A stretch of DNA of 64,000 nucleotides from Chachezhania sediminis (GCF_009765275.1 NZ_VOPH01000004.1:124001-188000); one strand, 5' to 3'. Counted from the stretch's first letter, positions 8,835-18,446 are shown. Program-made: numbers and translations. Notes: generated by a model not told the origin, from the letters alone.

Positions 8835-9384
8835 CTATCCAAGGCACAGCAACTCGAACGCTTGTCTTGCCATCTCGTATCTCGCATCGCTGGAAGAGAA
8901 GAACTCTTCGGCGATGAATTCGACGAGGTCATAGGTGTATTCGATCCGGATGCTGTCGTTTCCGTTGTTTTGAAACGACTCCATCCAGACTGCCGCGCCG
9001 TCACGAGGTGCCCCGGCGTTCTCGTACAACTGCGCCACGGCCTCTGCTTCCTTGCTTTGGCTTGAGATTTAGTGGCGCACCTGGCTTTCCTGGAAATCGG
9101 CGTCGCCGATGAAGAAGCTGCAGTCGCCGGGGTCGTCCTGAGCGCCCGAAGGGGGCGGGGCCGGCATGGCGAAATAGACCGTTGCCGCATTCTCGTCCAT
9201 CTTCAGGTCCACGCTCTTGATGGCGTGTGTCGTGCTGCTGATTTCAAGAGATTTTTCAAGCGTTTCGGTGAATTTCGTGTCGTCGCGCACATCGTCGTAG
9301 ATCATGCCCGCACCCAATACTGCCGCGAAGGTCGCGCCGAAGACGGCCGGGCCGATGGCATTCCGCCAGATGGCCGCCCGTCAT
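8835..9384 (-). pseudogene. decayed small exported or anchored protein
   Basis: Reading the minus strand from ATG 9384, removing one G from the GGG run at 9377-9379 gives MTAAIWRNAIGPAVFGATFA, an N-terminal hydrophobic segment. It then runs into GAGMIYDDVRDDTKFTETLE and ADFQESQVRH. A TAA at 9071-9069 follows, after which the same frame continues (KEAEAVAQLYENAGAP, ending FELLCLG). One frameshift plus one in-frame stop suggests a broken gene of about 180 codons. The alternative is two short genes, starting at TTG 9317 and GTG 9038, with poor start sites. I do not recognise the family. Confidence 0.5.
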
Positions 9385-9652
9385 CCGTGGCTCTTTTTCG
9401 TGCCCTGATACCGCCATTGCCTCTGAACCCAGGCCTCTCCGCAAGGCTAAAGGCGGATTTACCGCGGAAAAAACACTTCTAGGGAGAGTATCGCCCCTCC
9501 TTCTTGAAGAGCAAACAGAGAGAGAGAGACAGGCGCGCGGTGTCGCGGGTGTTCTCGGGGGCATTCCGAACCGCGATTCACCGCATCACGGATTTGCGTT
9601 TGGCAGGAAACCGACTACATGCCTATCCTGCCCGCAAGAAAGGGAGGCTGCC

Positions 9653-10459
9653 ATGCCCGAGAGAAAGACCAGTATCGCGCCCGTCGACCCGGTCTGGGAC
9701 CGCGTGACGCGCGAAGCGGAAGAGGCGGTTCGGCGCGAGCCGCTGATGGGCGGGCTGATCCACGCCTGCATCCTCCACCACCACAAGATCGAAAAGGCGC
9801 TGAGCTATCGCATCGCAGCCAAGCTGAGCTCGAACGAGATGTCGATGGTGATCCTGCGCGAGATCGCGGAGGAAGCCTACGAGAACGATCCGTCGATCGT
9901 CGAGGCGGCCCGGGCCGACCTGATGGCGATCTACGAACGCGACCCGGCCTGCCACCGGCTGCTGCAGCCGCTTTTGTACTTCAAGGGCTACCAGGCGGTG
10001 CAGGCCTATCGCGTGGCGCACTGGCTGTGGAAGAAGGGCCGTTACGACCTGGCCTATTTCCTGCAAATGCGGATTTCCGAGATCTTCGGCGTGGACATCC
10101 ACCCCAATGCGAAGATCGGCAAGGGGATCATGATCGACCACGCCCATTCCATCGTCATCGGTGAAACGGCGGTCGTGGGCAACAATGTCTCGATGCTGCA
10201 TTCGGTGACACTGGGCGGGACCGGCAAGGAAGACGAGGACCGTCATCCAAAGGTCGAGGACGGCGTTTTGATCGGGGCCGGGGCGAAGGTGCTGGGCAAT
10301 ATCCGCATCGGCCATTGCAGCCGGATCGCGGCCGGGTCCGTGGTGCTGAAAGAGGTGCCGCCCTGCAAGACCGTGGCGGGCGTGCCGGCCAAGATCGTGG
10401 GCGAAGCGGGGTGCGACAACCCCTCTGTCTCGATGGATCAGCTCTTCGGCGAACGCTAG
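9653..10459 (+). CDS. cysE: serine O-acetyltransferase
   Basis: A 268-residue CysE, which acetylates L-serine with acetyl-CoA in the first step of cysteine synthesis. The N-terminal helical domain (DPVWDRVTREAEEAVRREP, ACILHHHKIEKALSYRIAAKL) is followed by left-handed beta-helix hexapeptide repeats from about residue 145 (VDIHPNAKIGKGIMIDH, SMLHSVTLGGTGK, GVLIGAGAKVLGN). It ends with the AGVPAKIVG segment of the acyltransferase fold. The start has GGGAGG upstream. It is monocistronic, with terminators immediately downstream. Confidence 0.95.
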   Translation: MPERKTSIAPVDPVWDRVTREAEEAVRREPLMGGLIHACILHHHKIEKALSYRIAAKLSSNEMSMVILREIAEEAYENDPSIVEAARADLMAIYERDPACHRLLQPLLYFKGYQAVQAYRVAHWLWKKGRYDLAYFLQMRISEIFGVDIHPNAKIGKGIMIDHAHSIVIGETAVVGNNVSMLHSVTLGGTGKEDEDRHPKVEDGVLIGAGAKVLGNIRIGHCSRIAAGSVVLKEVPPCKTVAGVPAKIVGEAGCDNPSVSMDQLFGER

Positions 10460-10557
10460 TCCGGACGGCGTTTCGAAACGCTTTCCCCGGCGCGCATTCG
10501 CGCGCCGATCATGCGCGTTTCAAAGCAGATTGTGCGGGCCTGAGATCCGCGCAACAT

Positions 10558-10580
10558 GCCGGCTGCAAGGCCGGCTTTTT
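10558..10580 (+). terminator. rho-independent terminator after cysE
   Basis: GCCGGC, loop TGCAAG, GCCGGC, followed by TTTTT on the plus strand. A second stable hairpin without a T-run (CGGCGCGC, ATTC, GCGCGCCG at 10488-10507) lies between it and the cysE stop. Confidence 0.75.
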
Positions 10581-10605
10581 CATGTGCGCCCCGTCGGACA
10601 AGAAA

Positions 10606-10628
10606 AAAGCCGCTTTGAAAGCGGCTTT
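10606..10628 (-). terminator. terminator at the end of the PDH operon
   Basis: An AAAGCCGC / GCGGCTTT stem closing over TTTGAAA; read on the minus strand it ends in a run of T. It lies 45 bases past the pdhC stop and may also act weakly on the plus strand. Confidence 0.75.
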
Positions 10629-10672
10629 CGCGCGGGCCGGTCGGCCCGCGCCCTGGGACGGAACCTTGACCG

Positions 10673-12004
10673 TCAGGCCAGCATGACCATCGGGCTTTCC
10701 AGGTTGTCCTTGATTGCCGCCAGAAGCTGGGCCCCCAGCGCGCCGTCGATGACCCGGTGATCGACCGACAGGGTCACGGACATGACCGTGGCCACCGTCA
10801 GTTCGCCGTCCTTGCCCACGACGGGTTTCTTCACGCCCGCACCGACCGCCAGGATGGCCCCATGGGGCGGGTTGATGACTGCGTCGAAATTGTCGATTCC
10901 GAACATGCCGAGGTTGGAAATCGCGAAGCTGCCGCCCTGGTATTCATGCGGCGCCAGCTTGCGGTCGCGCGCACGGGCGGCCAGGTCCTTCATTTCGGAC
11001 GACAGCGCCGACAGCGACTTGGTGTCGGCATCCTTCAGCACGGGCGTGATCAGGCCGCCGTCGATGGCCACGGCCACCGCGACGTCGGACGGGCCCATCT
11101 TCAGGATCCGGTCGCCGGCCCAGACGGCATTGGCATCTTCCACCTGCTGCAGCGCCAGCGCGCAGGCCTTGATGACGAAGTCGTTGACCGACAGCTTCAC
11201 GCCGCGCCCGTCCAGCTGCTTGTTCAGGTCGCCCCGGAACTTCAAGAGCGGGTCCAGCATGATGTCGCGCCGCAGGTAGAAATGCGGAATGGTCGACCAG
11301 GCTTCGCCCAGACGGGTCGCGATGGTGCGGCGCATTCCGTCCAGCTTGACCTCCTCGTAATCCCGACCCTCGTAGAGCTTCAGGATCTGTTCGGTCGACG
11401 GACCCTTCGGCGCCGCGGCTGCGGCCGGGGCCGCAGAGGCAGCCGGCGCGGATGCAGCGGCAGGTTTCGGTGCGGCCTGTGCCGCCTCGACATCCGCCTT
11501 CACGATCCGGCCGTGCGGGCCCGTGCCCTTGATCGCGGCCAGGTCCAGCCCCTTGTCGGCCGCGATGCGGCGGGCGAGGGGAGAGGCGAAGATGCGTTCC
11601 CCCGATGCCGACGCAGGCGCGGCGGGTGCGGGTTTGGCAGGTGCCGAAGCACTGCCGGCCTCGGCGGAGCCCCCTGCAGGGGCCGCCTTCTCGGCCGGTG
11701 CATCGGCCTTGGCCGCTGCCGGCGCACCTGCGGACGCCGATCCGATATCGGAGGCGGACTCGCCTTCCTCCAGCAGGACCGCGATGGGCGCGTTCACCTT
11801 CACGCCCTCGGTCCCTTCGGCCACCAGGATCTTGCCGATGACGCCTTCGTCAACGGCTTCGAATTCCATCGTGGCCTTGTCGGTCTCGATCTCGGCGATC
11901 AGGTCGCCGGACGAGACTTTATCGCCTTCCTTCACCAGCCATTTGGCCAGTGTGCCCTCTTCCATCGTGGGCGAGAGGGCGGGCATCAGGATCTCGATTG
12001 TCAT
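10673..12004 (-). CDS. pdhC: pyruvate dehydrogenase E2, dihydrolipoamide acetyltransferase
   Basis: A 443-residue E2. The single N-terminal lipoyl domain has its lipoylated lysine at residue 43 in ETDKATMEF. An Ala/Pro-rich linker of about 45 residues leads to the E3/E1-binding domain ([31 protein letters not shown]), then another Ala/Pro linker and the catalytic domain. The catalytic domain ends with the active-site [14 protein letters not shown]. It transfers acetyl groups from E1 to CoA as the core of the PDH complex. It is the last gene of pdhA-pdhB-X-pdhC, with a terminator downstream. Confidence 0.95.
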   Translation of the reverse strand: MTIEILMPALSPTMEEGTLAKWLVKEGDKVSSGDLIAEIETDKATMEFEAVDEGVIGKILVAEGTEGVKVNAPIAVLLEEGESASDIGSASAGAPAAAKADAPAEKAAPAGGSAEAGSASAPAKPAPAAPASASGERIFASPLARRIAADKGLDLAAIKGTGPHGRIVKADVEAAQAAPKPAAASAPAASAAPAAAAAPKGPSTEQILKLYEGRDYEEVKLDGMRRTIATRLGEAWSTIPHFYLRRDIMLDPLLKFRGDLNKQLDGRGVKLSVNDFVIKACALALQQVEDANAVWAGDRILKMGPSDVAVAVAIDGGLITPVLKDADTKSLSALSSEMKDLAARARDRKLAPHEYQGGSFAISNLGMFGIDNFDAVINPPHGAILAVGAGVKKPVVGKDGELTVATVMSVTLSVDHRVIDGALGAQLLAAIKDNLESPMVMLA

Positions 12005-12014
12005 CGTTCGTCCC

Positions 12015-12338
12015 TCAATATTTGAATGTCGGTTTGGAAGCAGCGGCTTGCTCTTCCTGCTCGACGCAGAAACTCAACATTTCGTAGCTGCCCGGTCCCC
12101 CGAAGCTGGCCACCTGCGTGCAATGAGCCCGAACGTTAGAAGAAATGGCATCCCAGCGAGCTTTCAGGCTGTTATAGGCAGTCTGTTCTTGCCGAACGCA
12201 GAAGTTGTACATTTCGCTGCTGTAGGTTCCGCCTGCACCCGCAATCTCATTGCAGTGCGCCTCGACATCGAACCGGACAATCTCTGCAAAGGCAGGACTG
12301 CAAAGAACGAGTGAAGTGGCAAGCGGCAGGCGGAACAT
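12015..12338 (-). CDS. small exported cysteine-repeat protein inside the PDH operon
   Basis: A 107-residue protein of unknown function. The N-terminus [18 protein letters not shown] is a signal peptide with AFA cleavage. The mature part holds two copies of one motif: [20 protein letters not shown] followed by VRQEQTA, and [20 protein letters not shown] followed by VEQEEQA. Each has an HC...FCV pair likely to form one disulfide. It sits 8 bases after pdhB and 10 bases before pdhC, so it is co-transcribed with genes for a cytoplasmic complex although it must act in the periplasm. It has no catalytic motif I recognise. Confidence 0.8.
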   Translation of the reverse strand: MFRLPLATSLVLCSPAFAEIVRFDVEAHCNEIAGAGGTYSSEMYNFCVRQEQTAYNSLKARWDAISSNVRAHCTQVASFGGPGSYEMLSFCVEQEEQAAASKPTFKY

Positions 12339-12346
12339 GTCAGATC

Positions 12347-13720
12347 TCAGCGATACGTTACTTTCTTCACCGCCTCGATCACCTCTTCCGCGCTGGTCAG
12401 CGCCAGCTTTTCGAGGTTGGCGGCATAGGGCATCGGCACGTCCTTGCCCGTGACGTTGATCACGGGCGCGTCGAGCCAGTCGAAGGCTTCCTGCATCAGG
12501 ACGGACGAGATGTAGGACCCGACCGACCCCTGGGGCCAGCCTTCCTCGACCGTGACGCAGCGGTTGGTCTTCATCACCGAATTGATGATCGTGGCGGTAT
12601 CCATGGGGCGCAGGGTCCGCAGGTCGATGACCTCGGCCGAGATGCCCTCTTCCGCCAGCTTTTCCGCCGCTTCCAGCGCGAACTGCATCGAGATGCCGAA
12701 GCTGACGATCGTCACGTCCGTGCCTTCGCGCCAGACCCGGGCCTTGCCGAAGGGAATGGTGAAATCGTCCAGGTCCGGCACATCGAAGGAATGGCCGTAC
12801 ATGATCTCGTTTTCCAGGAAGACCACCGGGTTCGGATCCCGGATCGCGGTCTTCAGCAGGCCCTTCGCGTCGGCCGCGGAATAGGGCATCGCAACCTTCA
12901 GGCCGGGGATCTGCATGTACCAGGCGGCATAGTCCTGGCTGTGCTGTGCGCCGACGCGGGCAGCCGCGCCCGAAGCGCCGCGGAACACGATGGGCGAGTT
13001 CATCTGGCCACCGGACATGTAATGCGTCTTGGCGGCAGAGTTGATGATCTGGTCGATCGCCTGCATCGCGAAGTTGAAGGTCATGAACTCGACGATGGGT
13101 TTCAGGCCGCCGAAGGCTGCGCCGACCGCGATGCCGGTGAAGCCGTGTTCGGTGATCGGCGTGTCGATCACCCGCTTGGGCCCGAATTCGTCCAGAAGAC
13201 CCTGGCTGATCTTGTAGGCGCCTTGGTATTCGGCAACTTCCTCGCCCATCAGATAGACGTTTTCATCCGCCTTCATCTCTTCCTGCATGGCAGAGCGCAG
13301 CGCCTCGCGGACGGTCATCTTCTTCATCGCGGTGCCGTCGGGCCAGTCGGGCGACAGGTCCACCTTGGGCGCCGCCGGGGCGGACGCGGCCTTGGCGGGC
13401 GCGGCTTCGGCCGTCTTTTCCTCGGACGCAGCCGGGGCCGGGGCAGGGGCGGCGGCGCCCGCTTCGGGCACGTCTTCGCCTTCCTCGACCAGGATCGCGA
13501 TCAGGGCATTCACCTTCACGCCCTCGGTCCCTTCGGGCACGACGATCTTGCCCATGATCCCTTCATCGACCGCCTCGAATTCCATCGTGGCTTTGTCGGT
13601 TTCGATCTCGGCGATCACGTCGCCGGACGACACGGTGTCGCCTTCCTTCACCAGCCATTTGGCCAGCGTGCCTTCCTCCATCGTGGGGGACAGGGCGGGC
13701 ATCAGGATTTCGGTTGCCAT
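12347..13720 (-). CDS. pdhB: pyruvate dehydrogenase E1 beta subunit with lipoyl domain
   Basis: A 457-residue protein in two parts. Residues 1-80 are a lipoyl domain almost identical to that of E2 (lysine 43 in ETDKATMEF), followed by an Ala/Pro linker. From about residue 135 comes the transketolase-like E1-beta ([47 protein letters not shown]). A lipoyl domain on E1-beta is a known feature of alphaproteobacterial PDH complexes. With PdhA it decarboxylates pyruvate using thiamine diphosphate. It lies 14 bases downstream of pdhA. Confidence 0.95.
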   Translation of the reverse strand: MATEILMPALSPTMEEGTLAKWLVKEGDTVSSGDVIAEIETDKATMEFEAVDEGIMGKIVVPEGTEGVKVNALIAILVEEGEDVPEAGAAAPAPAPAASEEKTAEAAPAKAASAPAAPKVDLSPDWPDGTAMKKMTVREALRSAMQEEMKADENVYLMGEEVAEYQGAYKISQGLLDEFGPKRVIDTPITEHGFTGIAVGAAFGGLKPIVEFMTFNFAMQAIDQIINSAAKTHYMSGGQMNSPIVFRGASGAAARVGAQHSQDYAAWYMQIPGLKVAMPYSAADAKGLLKTAIRDPNPVVFLENEIMYGHSFDVPDLDDFTIPFGKARVWREGTDVTIVSFGISMQFALEAAEKLAEEGISAEVIDLRTLRPMDTATIINSVMKTNRCVTVEEGWPQGSVGSYISSVLMQEAFDWLDAPVINVTGKDVPMPYAANLEKLALTSAEEVIEAVKKVTYR

Positions 13721-13734
13721 GGCTCAAGCCTCCC

Positions 13735-14724
13735 TTACGCGTAGATGTCGGTCCAGAGTTCCTCGAGCGCGGGCTCGGGGCTCTCCTTGGCGAAATCGGC
13801 CGCCTCGTTGATGATGTCCTTTACGTCCTTGTCGACCGATTTCAGGTCGTCCTCGGACGCGAAGCCGCCGTCGATCAGAAGCTTGCGGACATGGTCGATG
13901 GCGTCGTGCTCTTCGCGCATCTTCTGGACCTCGTCGCGGGTCCGGTACTTGGCCGGATCGGACATCGAATGCCCGCGATAGCGATAGGTCATGACTTCCA
14001 GGATATAGGGGCCTTCGCCCGACCGGCAGTGGGCCACGGCGCGCAACCCGGCCTCTTTCACGGCCAGGACGTCCATGCCGTCGACCATCTCGCCGGGGAT
14101 GCCGAAGGCCTCGCCGCGGGTGTGGATGTCCTTGGAGGACGTCGCCCGCGCTTGCGAGGTGCCCATGGCGTAGCGGTTGTTCTCGATCACGAAGATCACC
14201 GGCAGTTTCCACAGGGCCGCCATGTTGAAGGTCTCGTAGACCTGGCCCTGGTTGGCCGCGCCTTCGCCGAAATAGGTCATCGTGACCCGGTCGCCACCGG
14301 TGTATTTCTGGGCAAAGGCCAGACCGGCGCCCAGCGGCACCTGCGCGCCGACGATGCCATGGCCGCCATAGAACTCCTTTTCCTTGGAGAACATGTGCAT
14401 GGAGCCGCCCTTGCCCTTGGAATAGCCGCCCTCGCGCCCGGTCAGTTCCGCCATGACGCCCTTGGGGTCCATCCCGCAGGCGATCATGTGACCGTGGTCG
14501 CGATAGGAGGTGATCCGCCGGTCGCCGTCTTCCATCGCGGCTTCCAGGCCGACGACGACGGCCTCCTGCCCGATGTAGAGGTGGCAGAACCCGCCGATCA
14601 GGCCCATGCCGTAAAGTTGGCCCGCCTTTTCCTCGAATCGACGGATCAGGAGCATCTCGCGGTAGAACTCCTTGAGTTCGTCCCCCGAAACTTCCGGTTT
14701 CTTGGTGTTCTTTCGGGTGGTCAT
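13735..14724 (-). CDS. pdhA: pyruvate dehydrogenase E1 alpha subunit
   Basis: A 329-residue E1-alpha. The thiamine-diphosphate motif is present as YFGEGAANQGQVYETFN...IENNRYAMGTS; LIRRFEEKAGQLYGMGLIGG and YRDHGHMIACGMDP are typical N-terminal signatures. YRYRGHSMSDPAKYRTRDEV corresponds to the region that is phosphorylated in mitochondrial E1. It is the first gene of the operon; a perfect palindrome (14751-14768) lies 26 bases upstream of its start. Confidence 0.95.
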   Translation of the reverse strand: MTTRKNTKKPEVSGDELKEFYREMLLIRRFEEKAGQLYGMGLIGGFCHLYIGQEAVVVGLEAAMEDGDRRITSYRDHGHMIACGMDPKGVMAELTGREGGYSKGKGGSMHMFSKEKEFYGGHGIVGAQVPLGAGLAFAQKYTGGDRVTMTYFGEGAANQGQVYETFNMAALWKLPVIFVIENNRYAMGTSQARATSSKDIHTRGEAFGIPGEMVDGMDVLAVKEAGLRAVAHCRSGEGPYILEVMTYRYRGHSMSDPAKYRTRDEVQKMREEHDAIDHVRKLLIDGGFASEDDLKSVDKDVKDIINEAADFAKESPEPALEELWTDIYA

Positions 14725-14750
14725 GGCCGCAGACTCCCCCTGGCTGGAAA

Positions 14751-14768
14751 TAGTTTAGCGTTAAACTA
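14751..14768. promoter_or_regulatory. palindromic operator upstream of pdhA
   Basis: TAGTTTA-GCGT-TAAACTA, a perfect 7-base inverted repeat with a 4-base spacer, 26 bases before the pdhA start codon. A near-identical site lies before lpdA (35428-35445). The position and symmetry fit a dimeric repressor or activator of PDH genes; the regulator is not identified here. Confidence 0.7.
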
Positions 14769-14951
14769 CCTCATAGCGGATTTGTAGCCGCATGACGAGG
14801 TCCAATCTGCCGCGGTCCGCAGAAGACGAACACAGCGGCAATCGCGCACGCCGTCCGGGAATTGACGGGGCGGTTTGGGGGATGTCTTAATCGGGGGTGG
14901 ACGTGCACCCAGATGGCAGCGCGACCGACCTTCATCCTGTCCGGAGTTCCC

Positions 14952-15551
14952 ATGTCCCAGCTTTCCAGATTTTCCCGTACCGCGGGTCTTGCCGTATCGA
15001 CCCTGTTGCTTGCCGGTCCGGCGCTGGCCCATGGCGGGGCGGGCTTTGGAGGCGGTTTCGGTGCGGGCTTCACTCATCCGGTCCTGGGCTGGGACCATGT
15101 CGCGGCGATGGTGGCGGTGGGCTTGTGGGGCGCCTTCCTGGGCAAGCCCGCGATCTGGATCCTGCCGGTGGTCTTCCCGCTGGTGATGGCCGTGGGGGCC
15201 GCCATGGGCATCGCCGGCATTCCGTTGCCGGCGGTCGAACCCGGTATCGCCATGTCCGCCGTCGTGCTGGGGCTGATGATTCTCTTTGCCGTGCGCGCGC
15301 CGCTTTGGGTCGCGGCAACGCTGGTGGGTGTCTTCGCCATCTTCCACGGCTATGCCCATGGCGCCGAACTGCCATCGACCGCCAATGCCTTCGCCTTCGC
15401 GGTGGGCTTCGTGCTGGCGACGGGCCTGCTGCATCTCTGCGGTATCGCCCTGGGGCTCAGCATCAAATGGCCCGCCGGGCGCGTCGCCGTGCGCGGCGCG
15501 GGCGCCATCATCTCTTTGGCCGGGCTGGCGTTCCTGACCGGCGTGGCGTGA
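14952..15551 (+). CDS. HupE/UreJ family nickel permease-like protein
   Basis: A 199-residue membrane protein. A signal-like N-terminus (LAVSTLLLAGPALAHGG) is followed by the HupE/UreJ signature HPVLGWDHVAAMVAVGLWGA and further hydrophobic segments with AHGAELP. Family members import Ni2+ or Co2+ for hydrogenase or urease, but neither enzyme is encoded nearby. I chose MSQLSRFSRTAG as start because it places the signal peptide at the N-terminus; in-frame codons reach back to 14862. Its stop overlaps the next gene (GTGA). Confidence 0.85.
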   Translation: MSQLSRFSRTAGLAVSTLLLAGPALAHGGAGFGGGFGAGFTHPVLGWDHVAAMVAVGLWGAFLGKPAIWILPVVFPLVMAVGAAMGIAGIPLPAVEPGIAMSAVVLGLMILFAVRAPLWVAATLVGVFAIFHGYAHGAELPSTANAFAFAVGFVLATGLLHLCGIALGLSIKWPAGRVAVRGAGAIISLAGLAFLTGVA

Positions 15552-16153
15552 CGGACCGCTGGCACCGCTGGATCTGGCTGCTGCTGGCGGTGCCGGGCAC
15601 GCCCGCGGTGGCGCATGATGCGTCGTCAGGCCTAAGGGGCCTGTTCGCGGGGGTGGGGCATTCCTTTTCGACCCCGTCACAGGTCCTGTGCCTTCTGGCG
15701 CTGGGTCTGCTGGCCGGGGGACTGGTCCGGAGCGGCTGGTTTCCCTGGCTGGGCGGTGCCTCCGCCGCCGCATTTCTGGCCGGGCTGGCGGCCGGACACG
15801 CGGGGTTGCCGGTGGACGCGCCGCTCTTTGCCGCGGCATTCCTTGCGGCGGCCCTCGCGGCGCTTCTGCCGGGGCGGCTCCCGTCTGTCGCTATGGGGCT
15901 CCTTGCGGCCGGGGGCTTCCTTTTGGGCATTTCGGCCCTTCCCGACAGCGGCACACTGGTCGGGAAGGCGGTGACGATCGCCGGATCCGTCTTAGGTGCC
16001 GGGCTGGGGCTGGTCTGTATTGCTGCCGTGGCCGATGCGATCACCGCGAGGTTCGCGGCCCCCTGGGTTGCCATGGGCCTGCGGGTGATCGCGGCCTGGC
16101 TGGGTGCCATCGCGCTGGTCATGCTGGCCCTGACCGTGGCGCCGGCGGGCTAG
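15548..16153 (+). CDS. second HupE/UreJ-like membrane protein
   Basis: A 201-residue hydrophobic protein that starts at a GTG overlapping the stop of the preceding gene. After an N-terminal hydrophobic stretch ending AVPGTPAVAHDASS, it has about six predicted membrane segments, with GLRGLFAGVGHSFSTPSQVL in the position of the HupE metal motif. It looks like a diverged partner of the upstream HupE protein, but the HPxxGxDH signature is lost (GHSFSTP). A role in metal transport is inferred only from the pairing. Confidence 0.75.
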   Translation: MTDRWHRWIWLLLAVPGTPAVAHDASSGLRGLFAGVGHSFSTPSQVLCLLALGLLAGGLVRSGWFPWLGGASAAAFLAGLAAGHAGLPVDAPLFAAAFLAAALAALLPGRLPSVAMGLLAAGGFLLGISALPDSGTLVGKAVTIAGSVLGAGLGLVCIAAVADAITARFAAPWVAMGLRVIAAWLGAIALVMLALTVAPAG

Positions 16154-16229
16154 GCGGATCACGCAAAAGCAGGAAGATCAGCGGCCGGCGGATCATCTGA
16201 CCCGGTGTACCTATTGCTGACGGTGCGCT

Positions 16230-16568
16230 TCAGCGCAGCACGATCTCGTCCGAGCGCAGCAGGCCCAGGATCGACCGCGCCTGCTGGTCCAGCAGGTCCA
16301 GGTCCAGGAAATCGTCCGACATCCGGCGGGTCAGGTTTTCCATAGCCGCGATCTGGCCTTCCAGCCGTGCCAGGTCTACCTTCAACGCCTGGGCCTTGGC
16401 CGAGACTTCGACCCGGCGAAACAGCCCAAAATCCCCCTGTACGGCAGCAAAGGTGAAGTAGACGCCCAGGGCGAAGGCCAGGGCGAGGTATACGAGAACG
16501 CCAAAGCTCGGGCCGGCAGCACGCCGGGCGGTGCGGGACATGGATCGGATCTGCGCTTTTTGCCTCAT
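16230..16568 (-). CDS. FtsB/DivIC family septum formation initiator
   Basis: A 112-residue bitopic protein: short basic N-terminus, one membrane helix (FGVLVYLALAFALGVYFTFAA), then a coiled coil (VEVSAKAQALKVDLARLEGQ, IAAMENLTRRM) and an LDQQARSILGLLRSDEIVL tail. This is the FtsB/DivIC layout; such proteins bridge FtsL and FtsQ in the divisome. GAAGGG five bases upstream supports the ATG at 16568; an internal ATG at 16541 would give 103 residues. It faces the HupE-like gene. Confidence 0.85.
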   Translation of the reverse strand: MRQKAQIRSMSRTARRAAGPSFGVLVYLALAFALGVYFTFAAVQGDFGLFRRVEVSAKAQALKVDLARLEGQIAAMENLTRRMSDDFLDLDLLDQQARSILGLLRSDEIVLR

Positions 16569-16742
16569 GGCGCCCTTCGAAACGGGGCGTCCTCGGATAC
16601 TATCGCAGAAACCGGAACAATAGGGAATCCCCCAAAAAACCGGAAAAGCGGCGATCCGCCATCGTCGGCGGGATACGCCTTGCGGATCTTTCCTGTATGA
16701 TGCGGACAGGATGAGGTGCGAGTGACGCAGGAGGCGATTGCG

Positions 16743-18446
16743 ATGACCCGCGACAACAGGGCGGAGGATTGGGCCAGGACGGGGTGTGCCGAAGGGGGGC
16801 TTCCCCCGCAAGGCACGCTGGGAACGCACGAAGTCGCCAACCAGCCGCCGATGCCGGCGGGACGCGACCTCTGGGCCTCGGACCGCGCGCTTCGCGACGC
16901 GGTCACGGCGGCGTTGGCGGCCGGATCCGACGACGCGGATCGCGATCCGGGGCAGCGGCTGGCGGCTCTGGCGGCGGCCGGTGCGCTTTACGGCTCCGAA
17001 GAAACCCATGTCGCGGCCGAAGATGCCCGCCGCGATCGCCCGCGGCTGAAGCTGTTCGACCGGTCCGGCCGTCGCCTGGACGAGGTGGCGTTTTCGCCGT
17101 CCTATCACCGGCTGATGGAACTGGGCGTGCGGCTGGGCTATGCCGCCAAGCCCTGGGACGGCAAGAAGGGCGGCCATGTCGCCCATGCGGCGCTGGTCTA
17201 CATGCAAAGCCAGGTCGAACCCGGGATCGCCTGCCCGCTGACGATGACCTATGCCGCGGTGCCCGCACTGGCCGCCTCGCCCGAGGTTCAGGGCGCCTGG
17301 CGCCCGGGCCTGACGGCGCGCGTCTATGACCCGTCGATCCGGCCTGCGGCCCGCAAGGCGGGCCTGACCATGGGCATGGCGATGACGGAAAAACAGGGCG
17401 GATCAGACGTCCGGGCCAACACGACCGTGGCCGAACGGGAGGGCGCCCATTACCGCCTGACCGGGCACAAGTGGTTCTGTTCGGCGCCCATGTCCGACGG
17501 TTTCCTGACGCTGGCGCAGGCGCCCGAAGGGCTGACCTGTTTCCTGGTCCCCCGCTGGCTGGAAGGTGAGCGCAACGCGATCCGTCTGCAGCGACTGAAG
17601 GACAAGCTGGGCAACGTGGCGAACGCGAGTTCTGAAATCGAATACGACCGGGCGCTGGCCTACAGGCTGGGGGACGAGGGCGCGGGTGTGCGCACGATCA
17701 TCGAGATGGTTCACCACACCCGTCTGGATACCGCGATGGCCCCCGCCGGCCTGATGCGCGCCGCGGTGGCCGAGGCGCATGCCTGGGTTTCCGGCCGCAC
17801 GGCTTTTCAGAAGAAGCTGATCGACCAGCCGCTGATGCGGGCGGTGCTGGCGGACCTGGCGCTGGATGCCGAAGGCGCGCTGGCCGCCGGGATCTATGTC
17901 GCGCGGTCTTTCGATGACCAGTCCGAGAAGGCCCGCGCCTTTGCCCGGATCGGTGTGGCGCTGGCCAAGTACCTGTCGAACAAGCGCTGCATCGCGGTCA
18001 CGGCCGAGGCGATGGAGGTGCTGGGGGGCATGGGCTATGTCGAAGAGACGCCGATGCCGATGCTCTACCGTGAAGCGCCGCTGAACGGGATCTGGGAAGG
18101 TTCGGGCAACGTGATCTGCCTGGACATCCTGCGCACGCTGGCACGGGACAAGCTGGCGGCAGAGGTACTGCAGACCCGGCTTCTGGCCGCGCGCGGTCAT
18201 CTGGCAGACTATGACGCGGCCCTGGACGCCCACCTTGCCCGCTGGCCCGGTCTGCCGGAAGAGGCCCAAGCCCGGTGGTTCGCGGAAAGCCTGGCGGGGC
18301 TTCTGACCTGCATGGCGCTGATCGACACGGCGCCAGAGGCGATTGCGGCCGGCTATGCCCGGTCACGGCTGAGGGGCGAACGCGGGTCCCTGCCGGGTGC
18401 GGTCGCGGGGCTCGATACCGGGGCGATCCTGTCCCGGCTTGCATGA
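16743..18446 (+). CDS. acyl-CoA dehydrogenase, AidB type
   Basis: A 567-residue flavoprotein of the AidB branch of acyl-CoA dehydrogenases. It opens with GTHEVANQPPMPAGRDLWAS, typical of AidB, and contains GMAMTEKQGGSDVRANTT (flavin-binding loop), HKWFCSAPMSDGFLTLAQ, FQKKLIDQPLM and the C-terminal EVLGGMGYVEETPMPMLYRE and WEGSGNVICLDILR. E. coli AidB binds DNA and protects it under alkylation stress; other relatives act on isovaleryl-CoA, so the substrate is open. CAGGAGG precedes ATG 16743. Confidence 0.9.
   Translation: MTRDNRAEDWARTGCAEGGLPPQGTLGTHEVANQPPMPAGRDLWASDRALRDAVTAALAAGSDDADRDPGQRLAALAAAGALYGSEETHVAAEDARRDRPRLKLFDRSGRRLDEVAFSPSYHRLMELGVRLGYAAKPWDGKKGGHVAHAALVYMQSQVEPGIACPLTMTYAAVPALAASPEVQGAWRPGLTARVYDPSIRPAARKAGLTMGMAMTEKQGGSDVRANTTVAEREGAHYRLTGHKWFCSAPMSDGFLTLAQAPEGLTCFLVPRWLEGERNAIRLQRLKDKLGNVANASSEIEYDRALAYRLGDEGAGVRTIIEMVHHTRLDTAMAPAGLMRAAVAEAHAWVSGRTAFQKKLIDQPLMRAVLADLALDAEGALAAGIYVARSFDDQSEKARAFARIGVALAKYLSNKRCIAVTAEAMEVLGGMGYVEETPMPMLYREAPLNGIWEGSGNVICLDILRTLARDKLAAEVLQTRLLAARGHLADYDAALDAHLARWPGLPEEAQARWFAESLAGLLTCMALIDTAPEAIAAGYARSRLRGERGSLPGAVAGLDTGAILSRLA

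Noticed and set aside
8693-9190. A 165-codon Ser/Arg-rich minus-strand frame next to the GTA cluster
   Set aside because: Composition is that of a shifted frame; the neighbouring frame carries the protein-like sequence.
9514-9530. GAGAGAGAGAGA simple repeat before cysE
   Set aside because: Too short to be more than a simple-sequence run; no gene or conserved site is linked to it.
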